Shown: positions 21,801 through 32,500 of the stretch, piece after piece
How positions within the stretch are numbered: the first letter of the stretch is position 1
How the letters are laid out: every line of letters starts with the position of its first letter
The notes under the pieces: model-generated
Databases searched by the model: none
The model's input: the letters and a program-made list of their open reading frames with translations, nothing else
Told to the model about the DNA's origin: nothing
Position numbers and translations under genes: made by a program
From: Micractinium sp. NFX-FRZ
Lineage: Eukaryota; Chlorophyta; Trebouxiophyceae; Chlorellales; Chlorellaceae
Direction of reading: 5' to 3'
DNA length: 52,089 bases
NCBI GenBank assembly: GCA_029339195.1
Contig: JAPTJF010000442.1
Span: 1-52,089, forward strand

Positions 21801-24800
21801 TCTGCCCTCTTGTGTGCGCGGACTGCTGCCTGCCCAGTGTGCCGCGCCTGTGCTGAACCACCCTGCTCCTACCATCGCACCTGTTCGTGCAATCCTTCGT
21901 CCCGTCTTTCTTTCCCAACCTGTGCAGGCGCTGCGTCTGGTGGGCTCCCACCAGCCGGTGGCTCGGGTGCCAGGCATCGGCATCTATTACAACGAGCTCC
22001 TGTTGGGTGAGTGGCTGGCTGGCATTGCATGTTTCACTGCCTGGTTCACACTTTGGCTCTGAAACTGCGTGACAGTGCCCATGGCATGTGCCACGGGTGT
22101 CTGGCTGTCGTGTCACACCGACACCTGCCCCCCGCCAAAACTTGCTCTGGCGCTCCGTGCTTGCCTGCCGCCCGCTTGTCACCACACCATTCTGGCCCCC
22201 CGTTCACCCACCACTGACGACACCATTTGCCCGCCCCGTTCACCGTCCCACGGCATGCAGGTGTGCCCCCCGTGCTGGAGCGCTTCATGAGCCTGGTGCC
22301 TGCTCTGCACGAGGTGGTCATCTTCCTGACAGGTCAGCGCCAGCCTGGCAGCCACCGGCCGGCTAGACGTCCGCCCCTGGGCGTCTGGTTGACAGTGCCA
22401 GCGTCCCTCCCTCCCATGCATTCGTCAGCAGGCAGCACAACCATTCCTGCTTGTCGCGCGGTGGCACAGTTGCCTGCAGAGCGTATGGGGAGCTGTCCGC
22501 CGCTGGGTGTCCGCTCCGCTCCGCACCCCCTCCTGGCCCTGCAGCCCACCCCAGTGCAATTGAGCTGCCTGCCCACCCCCATGCCCCCGCCCCATAGTTC
22601 GCTCCCCTCTCCCTCCTCACCCTCCCGCAGCGCGCGTGGTGCCCGAGGAGGTCAAGCTGCTGCTCCGAGACGACATGTTTCCACCCCACAAACCATCCCC
22701 TGGCCTTCCTTGGCCCTGCAGTGCGCGTGGTGCCCGTGCCCGCCGTGATGCCCGAGGAGCGCCTGCTGCTGCGCCGCCTGCGCTTCGAGGGCTTCTACCA
22801 CGTCGTGGCCCGCTACGGCTACCAGGACGTCATCCGGCACGACAGCGCCTTTGTGGATTCAGTGGTGCAGGCAAGCCCCGTTTCCGCGTTTGTGCTGGGC
22901 AGCAGTGCAGGCGGGTTCCCATGGCAAGGGGCTGTGCTCTCAAGTCCTCTGCTGTGTGGCACGCCGCACGACCCTGCACCCGGCGCGCCTGCCTGTGGCT
23001 TGCCAAGGGGTTTGCAGCTGGGTGTCCCCGCTGCCCGCCTGCCTTTCTGACCCCCTGTGCCTCCCCGTCTTCCCCGCCCTCCCTCCCTACCCCTCAATCG
23101 CAGGAGGTGCACTCTTACCTGCACCCCGCCACCGGCATCGCAGATCTCACAGCAGAGGCAGCGGCGGCCCACGGCACGGCGGGCGGGGGGCGGGGGGGCA
23201 GCGGCAAGCCGTGTGAGGACGTGGAGGCGGGGTTCACCAGCCGGGAGGGCAGCGTGCGGCGTGGCGCGCTGGTGCACGTGGACGCGTCCGAGAGCCTGAC
23301 CACGGTCACAGGTGGGCCTGGAACGGTGGCGTGCGCGTGGGCGTGCGGTGCCGTGAGCGCTGGTGGGGCGTGGCCTCACTCACCCCGGCATGCGGCCCCA
23401 TCCATTGACACGTTGCTCCTCGTGCCCTTCATGCTCTCGCTCTTAGTGCGTGTCAGTACAGGCCACTCAACAACCGGCGGGCGGGGGTCCCGCGCCAAAG
23501 AGCCCGCTCAGCAGCCCTACCGGAGCTGCACCTCGGCACCGCCAATTCATCCACAACCAGCCCTGCCCCGCCCCCGCGCCCCCTGCAGGCGCCCAAGTGC
23601 GCAACAGCCTGTCCTTCCAGCTGTTCAGCCTGGGCAGGCACAGCGCCGCCGTGCAGCTCTCCCCCGCAGGCGCCGGCGAGCAGGCCGCCCCCAGGGAGGC
23701 CGGCGCCGTGGAGAGGAGCAGCTCCCCGTACCGCCACAGCGGGGCGAGCAGCGGCATTGGGGGCCGCCCAGCGCTGGGGCGCACCAGCACCATCACGGCG
23801 GCGGTGCCCCTGATGGATGAGGAGGATGAGGAGGACTCTGTGCACGGCGGCAAGCCAGGTGCGCAGGGCTGGGTGCAAGCGTCTCGAATGTGTCTTTGTG
23901 TGTTGTGTGTGTGTGTGTGTGTGTTGGTGTCTGTCTGTCTCTCTGTCTGTCTCTCTGTCTCTCTGTCTGTGTGTGTTTGTGCGTTGGGTTATCAGCCAGC
24001 CGGCCAGGCGGGGAACCGGGCCCTGGCTGGCAGGAGCGCCCGCTTGCAGGACGGGCTTCCAACGCCGCCACCCGAGAGCCAGATGGCAGGGCCCATCAAG
24101 ATGGACTCAGCAAGCCATCTCAACCCAGCCACGCCTGCTTGCCCCCCCACGCCCTCCGTGCAGGCCCCTCCATGGCGCCCTGGGTCCAGATGCCCAGCCA
24201 GGTCCAAAGGGTGCGCGCCCGCCTGCTGGGCCTGCCCGAAAGCGAGGCGCTGGCAGTGCCCGGCAGCCCCGCTGCCCTGGGCCCCGACGCCAACCAGCAC
24301 AGCCTGCCGCTGCCGGCGAGCCAGCAGCGCCCTCCGCTGGCCCCGCTGCTCCGCGGCGACTCCACAAAGAGCCTGCCGCTACCACAGCACGCACAGCAGG
24401 CGCGGCGGGTGCCGCTGTACCGCGTGCAGCGCGCGATGGCGCAGGAGGTGGCTGCGGCTGCTGCCGATGGCCAGCAGCAGGGTGGTGGCGAACCAGGGCA
24501 AGCGCCGCTGAGCCCGCCGAACACCACCCCCACCGCCACACTCACCCCCGCGGCGGCTCAGCGGCTGGGACAGCAGCTGTGGCAGCGGCTGCAGCTGGGC
24601 CGGCTGCAGGGCCGGCTGCAGCGCATGAGCGCCGACTCGCGCGCAACCGGGGCCAGCGGGGCAGCTGAGGGCCCGCAGCAGGCAGGGCAGGCGCAGTCAG
24701 GTGGGGGTTGGGCGCTGGGGGGAGAGGGAAAGGTCGCTCATTGTAAAAGAAGTGGCGGCCCCGCCTGCCTCTGTGTGAGCCAGCAGCTCCTGCTGTGCAC

Positions 24801-25900
24801 GCTATCCACAGGAGCTCAGCGGGCACCAGCGGTGTGCCTCTGCCCCGGCCACCCCAGCCCCTGTTGCCCACACATCCTGCCTCCCACCCCGCCGTCCCCC
24901 ACACCTGTTTGCCCCCACCCTGCAGAGGCTTCGGACCCTGTGCCGGCAGGGCGGCAGGGCTCCCTGGAGGCCGGGCGGGCGGACACGGTGCGCACGGAGG
25001 ACGTGCTGGGAGCCTCGGCGGCGGGGGCGCCGCTGGATGCCGACGCCGCGCGGCGCCAGCTGTTCCGCATGCAGACACACGCCCCAGGTGCGGGGACAGT
25101 TGCTGTTGCGAGTGCACTGCATGGCTTGCAGCGAGGCGGCTGTTCAATGCGCCATGCGCGCCGCACGCCTCCCAAGCCATCAACCCTGCCTCCAGTCGTT
25201 TGCACCCTGCTGCTGCGCACGTTGGCCTTTCTTCTTCACGACGCCACCCAGCACCCGGCCCACGCCTGTGCCTCCTGCCCTCCCCTCTCCTGCAGAGGGC
25301 CAGCTGGAGGACCGGTACGCCGCCGAGCGCCAGCTCCTGCTGAGCGCGCGCCAGCGGGGCGTGGTCTACCTGCTGGGCCGCTCCAACCTGCGCGCCGAGC
25401 CGGGCAGCAGCTGGTTCAAGGTGCGCGTGTGGGTTTGTGCTGGAGAAGGTTGATTGGCTGAGTGAGGGCAGGGGGACTGGTGCAGGGGGGTGATGGCTAC
25501 AGCAAACCCTGCTTATCGAGACATGGGCTGCACTGGTAGGGTAGTGCCGCATGTGTGCTGCCCACTCCTCTCCTGCATGTCCTGCCACGCCCCGCCTGGC
25601 GCCCGCGGGCCAGCCCTGCTGCACGCCGTGCGCACCTTCCCCCCCGCACTGCCCTGCATCACGCTCGCGAGGGCCCACCCTGCCCTTCCGCCTGCCCTGC
25701 ACTGTCCGCCTGCCCTCACCCCGCGTGCTTCGCCCTGCATCGCACTCACGCAATCCCGCCCTGCACCCTGCACCCCCCTGCAGACCTTCCTTCTAGAGTC
25801 GGCGTATGCCACCCTGGTGGCCAACTGCAGAAGCACCACGCGCGTCTACCAAGTGCCCCGCGAGGGCCTGCTGTCGCTAGGGGTGGACTACCAGCTGTGA
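15533..25900 (+). CDS. KUP: KUP/HAK/KT-family potassium transporter with enlarged C-terminal domain (about 1,164 aa)
   Basis: 28 exons: 15533-15607, ~15736-15856, 15983-16093, 16410-16460, 16732-16875, 17072-17193, 17514-17544, 17783-17870, 18092-18132, 18389-18468, 18702-18779, 19045-19148, 19370-19465, 19777-19882, 20234-20327, 20593-20767, 20966-21015, 21195-21311, 21508-21599, 21928-22006, 22261-22332, 22722-22870, 23104-23311, 23589-23858, 24164-24700, 24926-25087, 25296-25420, 25784-25900. Hallmarks: GVVYGDIGTSPLYVYG, DNGEGGIFALYALICR, IISDGVLTPAISVVSAVE, ASQALITGAFSIVQQA and IYIPEVN-type VYIPEVNWLLLIG. It ends GVVYLLG...SSWFK...NCR as in plant HAKs. It is a multi-span plasma- or vacuolar-membrane K+ uptake carrier by family. 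Plant members are 750-850 aa; the excess sits between the YGYQD and GVVYLLG motifs. The exon 2 start is uncertain by up to 8 codons. Confidence 0.9.
18848..18897. repeat. (CTGC)n tract in KUP intron 11
   Basis: About ten CCTG/CTGC units with no coding role. The same short motif recurs across introns of the window (for example 50041-50090 and 50385-50416). Confidence 0.8.
19197..19295. repeat. 58-nt tandem duplication in KUP intron 12
   Basis: Two copies of a G-rich block with GCCGGCAGCAACAT followed by CCCCCGCCCATCA, offset by 58 nt, immediately upstream of the exon at 19370. Confidence 0.8.
22631..22677 (+). repeat. Decoy copy of the head of KUP exon 22
   Basis: After an intact acceptor (CCCTCCCGCAG) the sequence reads CGCGCGTGGTGCCCGAGGAG, then a LLLR-coding stretch. 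It repeats the start of the true exon at 22722 (TGCGCGTGGTGCCCG... EERLLLRR) 91 nt further on. The copy lacks the 'VPAVM' codons and has no good donor, so it is probably not used. Confidence 0.65.
23895..23975. repeat. (GT)n and (CTGT)n microsatellites in KUP intron 24
   Basis: A GT run followed by mixed CTGT/CTCT units. Intronic; likely polymorphic. Confidence 0.8.
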
Positions 25901-26550
25901 TCCCCCGCTGCCACGCCGCTGATGCACCTGTGTGCTTTGTTGATGCTGTCCCACGCCATCCGTGTGCACACCACTGTGTAGCTCATGCATGCGCCATAAA
26001 TGTAACTCTTTACAGCGGCCGGAGCCCCGTGGTGGTTTGATGGCAGTGGGTGGTGGCACAAGGGGACGTGCGTACACAACAGTAGCATGGGGAGGGCGGG
26101 GGGAGCAGTCAGTACATGCGGGGGGCAGCCAGGGGGCCGGGACTGCGGCGCAAGTGCACAAGAACAGGATGGGTAGCAGGCAAAAGAGATGGGTGGCGGG
26201 AAAAAGGGTGGGCGGATACCCGCGGGTGCGTGGAAGGGTCGGTTGGAGGGATCAAAAAGGAGGCAGGGGGGAGGGTGGGGGCGAGGGTGAGACCCCTCTG
26301 CGGCATCAAGCCGCAGCCCCCGCCGCGCGCACGCTAGGTCAGGGGCAGTGGAAATCCGGGGCAGGGTCGGTCAAAGAATCGTCGTGGGGAGTGCATAGAT
26401 TCATCGTCTGTGGGTCCTTGGAAAAGTCTTTGTGTGTGTTGCAAGTTACGGGGGAAGCGAAGCACCCTGCCGAGCTTGGGGCAAGCCCGGCCAAGCGCTG
26501 CGCATGCTGTGCCCCCCACAGGCCACAATACCGGAGCCAGGCCACGCCAG
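25901..26550. other. Shared 3' flank of KUP and the chromatin gene
   Basis: 650 nt between the two convergent stops. Apart from the paired poly(A) signals at 26001-26014 it is G-rich and featureless. Confidence 0.5.
26001..26014. terminator. Paired opposite-strand TGTAA signals, convergent poly(A) site
   Basis: TGTAA on plus at 26001-26005 (101 nt after the KUP stop) and TTACA at 26010-26014, which is TGTAA for the minus-strand chromatin gene (537 nt after its stop). They are separated by four bases and form a 5-bp inverted repeat. Confidence 0.45.
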
Positions 26551-29500
26551 CTACTGCTGCGACTGCTGCGGCTGCTGCGCATGCTGTGCCGGCAGAGGCT
26601 GCAGGTGAGGCTGGAGGTGGGGCTCTTCAGGAATGGCGGGTGGGTGGCTGCGTGGTGAGGGGCTGCCGGCGACAGCAGGAGTCATCCAAGTGGACAGGCT
26701 GGGCGCCCGGGTGACCCCATCGCTGGGCGAGCCAGGCGCCGCCGCCGCCGCTGCTTCCATCACCGCGCCTGCCAGCCCGTTGGGGATCTGCTGGTGCGCC
26801 GCCAGAGAGGCCGCTGCCAGCGGCATGGCAGCCGGCATGGCTACCGCCTGCTGCTGCGCCTGCTGCTGCGCTGCGCTGCCAGCTGGCAGGGCGTGCCCTG
26901 CTGGCTCCAGGTCAGCAGACATGAGCTCCGCCATGAAGGAGCCAAACTCGGGCTGCTGCTGAGCTGGCGCCGCTGCTTGCTGAGCTGGCGCTGTTACCGC
27001 TGGTGCTGCCCTCTCGGCCCGCTCGGCAGCACCAGCCTCCGTTGCTGCAGGTTGGGCATGCAGCTGCGACTGCTGCTGCTCGACAGCCGGCGCAGGCACG
27101 GCCTCTGCTGCGGGCGTTGGTGCCGGCGCTGATGCGGGTGCTGCGGCAACGGCAGGCTCTGCTGCTGCGGGTGCTTCCGCCATGTGGGCATCGCCCTGGG
27201 CATCCACACCCGCCGGCGTCGGCCCGCCTGCCGCTGCGCCTGCTGCCACGCCCGCCTGCTCTGCCGGCCGGGAAGTGGCCGCCACCGCCGCCTGCTGCTG
27301 CGCATGAGCAGCAGCGTGCGCCTGCCCAATCGCCTGCAGCTGCTGCATGAGCTGGATGGACTGGGCCGGGGTGAGGCGCTGCAGCGGCAGCGACGTCGGC
27401 TGCGCAAGGTGCCGCGCCAGCAGCTGCTGCTGCTGCTGCAGCATCGCCGTGCCGGGGAGCGCTGCATATGGATTCAGGTTGAGCGCTGCGCTGCCTGGGG
27501 GCATGGCTGGGGGCTTGGCGCCCACAGAGGCGTAAGCCGCTGCGATGGCGGCCTGCTGGCTTTGCAGCAAGTTGACCGGCGTGGCGCCCGCTGGCGCGGC
27601 CGGCTGCCTGGCGGCTGCACTCGGAGCTGCTGCCGGCGGCTGCCCAGCTGCTGCTGCAGCCGCAGGCTTTGGCGCAGCAGCAGCAGCGGCTCCTGGTGCT
27701 GGCGCCTCGGCCCCACCAGCCGCTGCTGCTGCTGGTGGGGCCTGCGCTGCCGCTGCGGGGGGAGCCGGTGCCGCAGGCTGCCCGGCCGAGGGTGCTGCAG
27801 CAGGCGCAGCCGGCTTCTGGGCCTGAGCGGGAGCACCTGCTGCAGTTGCTGCAGGCGCCGCCGCTTCTCCTGCCACAGCGGGCGGCTTAGCCGCTGCCGC
27901 CGCCGGTGCTCCCTGCTGCCTGGTGGGGGCGGCCGCTGCGGCGGGGGCGGTGGCAGGAGCGCCCGGCCGCTGGGCCGCCGCTGCTGCCGCCACCTGCGCT
28001 GCCACTGCTGCGTGGTGCTGCAGTGCTGCGTGGAGCAGCGCCAGCTGCGGGGCATCGGCCGGCAGGTGGCCCATCTTCACAGCTTGCTCCAGCTGCTCCA
28101 GCTGCAGGCAGGCAGGCGGGCAGGCGGGCAGGGAGGCAGCAAGGCAGCACGAAGGGCACAAGGGACTGTTCAGCGGAATGGCTGAGAGCATGGGCAGATG
28201 GGGAGAGAGTGGTGACCCAGAGAGCAGCGAGCGCGCATGAATGAATGCACATTCACCTCTGGTCTGCTCTGGTGCGCAGTGGATCACCTGCCCACACGCA
28301 TGCAGCCCCAAACAGAGGGGGGAGCGGTCCAGCCCGTGCTGCTCCCTGGGATGCACGCACACACACAAACACGAACACATGCGCACAATTTATACATGCT
28401 CACCTGTGCCCGAAGATAGGCCTCTGGCATGGCGCAGGTGTGGGCATAGGCAGCCATGGTGAAGGGCGCCTGCCCGGCGCCCGCTGCCCCCGCAGCCTGC
28501 GCCTGCGCTGCCGCTGCCGCTGCTGCTGCTGCAGCCACCTGCTGAGCCGCGGCGTCCGCCGGCCCTGCAGCCACGCCAGGCTTGCCGGCGGCGGCTGCTG
28601 CCTGCGCCATGCCGGCTTGCAGCGTGAGCAGCTGGGAGGCCATAGCGTGGGACAGCATGTGCATGGGGTTGGAGGCGGCGGCGGCGGCAGCTGCCGCTGC
28701 TGCCTGCCCCTCGCCCGCCGCCGCCTTTGCCATTCCCGCGTGCAGTTGCTGCTGCTGCGCCGCCGCCGCCGCGTCGCCGTGCTGCGCCGCCGCTGCCGCC
28801 GCCTGCACGCCGCCAGGCGCCGCCGCCACGGCGGTGGCCGCCGCGGCCGCGGCCTGCTGCCGCTGCGCCGCCGCTGCCGCCTGCTGCTGCGACAGGTATG
28901 TGACCAGAGCGTCAAAGCGCGCCATGAGCACAGTGCGCTGCTGCGAGTAGGCTGTGTTGGCCTGGTCTATGGCCGACTGCGCCTTGGCACGCACCCGCTC
29001 CATGTACCGCTGGTACTCCTCTTGGATGTTCTTCACCCTGCACAGCACGACCACAGCATGGGGCAGGGCCATGGTGGGGTGTGAGCACACAGTGGTGGGA
29101 GGGCCATGCTGATGAGATGACATCCGGCAGCAGCAGCCCCAACCGTCCCTTGTTCTCTCCGTCTGACTGTCATGTTGACTTCGGCAGGCCGCCCTGCCTC
29201 CGTCCCCCCCAGCAACAACCTGCTTGGCACCTTTCAAACTACCATCCTGCCCCCTGCCCTCGCACCTGATGTTCTGGATGCGATCCAGCAGCGCCACCTG
29301 CTCCTGCAGCGCCTTGAGCTGCTTCAGCAGGGCGTCGGTGTCCGGGGAGGGCAGCCCCCCGGGGGCGCCTCCCTCCACCGCCAGCACAGACCCCAGCTGC
29401 TGCATGAGGTTGGGGGCGACGTCCAGCGGGCCAGCGGCCAGGGCTGCATGGGGGCAGGGGGCAGAGGGGACGGGAAAAGGGTTGAGAAGAGGTTGGGAGG

Positions 29501-32500
29501 AGGTGGGGCTGGAAGTAGGTGCTTGAAAAACGAAGGGGTGGGGCAGGGTGAAGCAAGTTGGGGGGTGTAAGCCGAAAACAACGCAAGCAGCGCATCCATG
29601 TCCCACTCACACACAACCAGCCAGCCACGCAAGCATTCTACAATAACTGTGCAAAGCCAATACGGGTTCAAGCCCTTACCTGCGTGCGTCAGGTCTGCCT
29701 GCAGTATGGCGTTCAGCTTGGCTGTGAAGCCGTCCAGATCAGACATGGCTGCCACAATGCCGCCGGCCGCGGCGGCGTGCATCTCTGCAGGCAGGCGGTG
29801 CAAACGGGGAGGAGCACAGGCGGAGGGAGGTCGTCAGGCCATGCAGTGCAGGAGGGGTGCGAGAGGGTGAGGTGCGCACAGCGGCAGGGGCTGCAGCGTG
29901 GCCAAAACCTGCGCGGTCGGCTGCCTCCAATTGCCGCCGCTCGCCCACGCGCCCACGCCCATGCGCACCTGCCGCCGCGCGGTCGCGCTGCGCTGCCGCC
30001 TCCGCCTCCCCGCCGTCCAGCGCCCCCTCCGCCGCCAGCTGCTGCATGCGCATGTGCATGCTGCGGTAATTGGCCAGGGACTGCATTATGTACTCGAATA
30101 CCTGTGAGGGGGAGGGAGGCAGGCGGGGGTTGCGTTCGGCATCGGTGAGCGGGTTTCGCGTGAAAATCAAGTTTCTGTAACAAAAAAGAAAAAAAAAAGG
30201 CGTTCGCTCCCACGCCGCGTCAGCACGTTGCCGGGCGCTTGTGCCCAGCCCAGCCTCGGAGCGCAGCCCGCCGCCCTTCTCTCGGTTCTCAGCAGGTTCT
30301 GCGCTCCCGATCTCCATGGCAGGCCAGCGGCCAGACGGCTGGCTCAGAGTGAGAGGCGACCGCCTGCTGGCAGCAGACGGCCAAGGGCTGATTGTGGAGG
30401 GCCCTCGGGCCCGCCGGCCGCCCCAGCAGCGCCTTTCAGACGTGCAGGAGCAGCAGCAGCCCAGCCGCACAGCGGCTGCCGACGCCGCAGCGGCGGCAGC
30501 CGCCGCAAAGCTGCGCGACCAGCTGGCGGCGCGCCAGCTGGTTGGCTTTGACAAGTTTGACCTCGACGTGCGTGCACGGCTGGGTCACTAATGCTGGGCT
30601 GGCATTGCTGGGTTGGCCAACCCGGGACTGCTTTAAACTGCCATGCACTACTGCCATGCACGGGATGATGGACTGCCCAGCCTGCCTCTCACAGATCACG
30701 ACACAGCTGCCTGCCTCGCTATGGCTGGGGCAGGGGGAAGAAGAACAAAGGGCAGAAGAACGACAAGTAGAAGTGAAGTTTGCCTGAGCATGCAGATTTG
30801 TATCTGTACAACTAAGCAGGAGCTGAATTTCAATTTGCGACAATGTAAATGTTGTTTGAGGAGAACCATCCGCCGCAGAGCGGGAGCTGCGCGACCAGCT
30901 GGCTGTGCGCCAGCTGCACCCCAGTGCCCCAAACCCTGGAGAGAGGTGAGGGCCCGCACGCCCCACAGGCCTCCCACAGATCAGGCATGACCCAGCCAGC
31001 CGACTTCCCTGCTATGATGGCCAGGCAGCATGCCAAACAAAGCCAGCCAGGCGGCAGCTAGGTGAGCAAGGTGCACCCCCCCACCTGCTCAAGCGCGTCC
31101 ACGTCCTGACGGTACCGCCGCGCCAGCAGGGGCAGCCCAAACCGCTCGCCCAGCGGGTACTGGCTCAGGTGGGCGGCCACAGCCACGATCGCCACCAGGG
31201 TGTACTCCTGCGTGGGTGGAGACGAGACAAAATGGGGCGACCGGAGTGAGAAGCTGGGGCAGGCAGGGCCAGCGGAGAGATACGGTGGGGAGGGGAGGTA
31301 CTGGTGAGAGGACGGTGGCACAGCCAAGCGCCCAACTCTCTTGGGCCTCTAGCCCTGCTGCCTCCTGGCTACTCCTTCCTTGCAAGAGTCAGTGTGGCCT
31401 TTTAGCATTCTTTGGTTCACTGTTGACTCATCCAAACCATCTGGGAGGTTGGCCACAAATTGGCCACCAAAAAGGGCGCCTGCCACGTGTGCGCACCTGG
31501 AAGTCAGAGGGCGCCTCAGCCGGTGGCCGCATCATGAGCAGGATCTCTGCTGCCTGGTGCCCAATCTCCACGATGCCCGCCCGCAGGCCCAGCTGGGTGC
31601 ACATCTCGGAGATGCGGTCAAACGCGTTCTTGGCAATCACCGACTCTGCAATGATCAAAGCAAACAACAGGTGCGTGCGTGTTGGTTTGGGAACACACGA
31701 AACAAACGTGCCTGTTGGTTTGACCAGAAGGGGAAGCCAAGTTGGCGACGTGAGGCCGGCGGTTGTTGAGCGTGGCAGCAGTGGGCACCAGCAGCACAGG
31801 CGGGCCCAGGCGTTGGCAGACAGGGCGACAGGGCGGCGTGCGCTGACCTGGCATGGAGGGGTCTGCAATGGCGCGCATGATTGCCTCGTGCCGCGCCCAC
31901 TCCCGCTTGAGAGCCTCCACCTCGGCGCTCAGGTGCTTGGGCAGCTCGCCGCCTGCAGGGGGGACCGCAGGGTGCAGAGTGGCGTGAGGGCAGGCAAGCA
32001 TGAGCTTGGTGGCGATGGGCGGCCATGGGTGGCTGGGCGGTGCACAAGACGGTGCAGCAAGCAACGGCGGCAAGCAACGCAGGGGCCGGGCAGGGGCAAA
32101 GTGGGGGGGGGGCACCTTTGGTACTGTGGTACTGTGGTACTGTGGTACTGCAGCATCGGCATTGCACATACCCTCACGTGTGCGCCGCCGCTTGCGCAGC
32201 CCCTCCTCCTCCAGAGCAGCCGCCTCCTCCTCCGCCTCCTCGGCTCGCCGCCGGAAGGCGCGCTGCGCACGGCCGCGGCCGCCCCTGCACACAGTGCAAC
32301 CGGATGGAGCAGCGGAGAGCGGCCAGGGCGTGACCAAAGCAGGCGAGCACAGCAGGCGGGACACATGCTTCCACTCCGAAAACCGTGGAAAGCCATGCTC
32401 AGCTGCTAATTCACTCCCTGGGCTCCTCAATGACCCTGCCCCGCCCCCTGCTTGCAGTGACCGCCCCCTGCTTCCGCCCCGCCACAACACGCTGCAGCCC

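Noticed and set aside
24542..25753. 403-codon minus-strand open frame opposite KUP exons
   Set aside because: Antisense shadow caused by GC-rich codons; the plus-strand exons match the KUP family.
26551..30101. Treating the Ala-rich exons as a separate minus-strand gene
   Set aside because: Phases run on cleanly from the helicase exons through 31085-31207 into 29969-30101 and beyond, and no convincing start codon context or poly(A) signal separates them. Kept as one gene, though this is the least certain joint.
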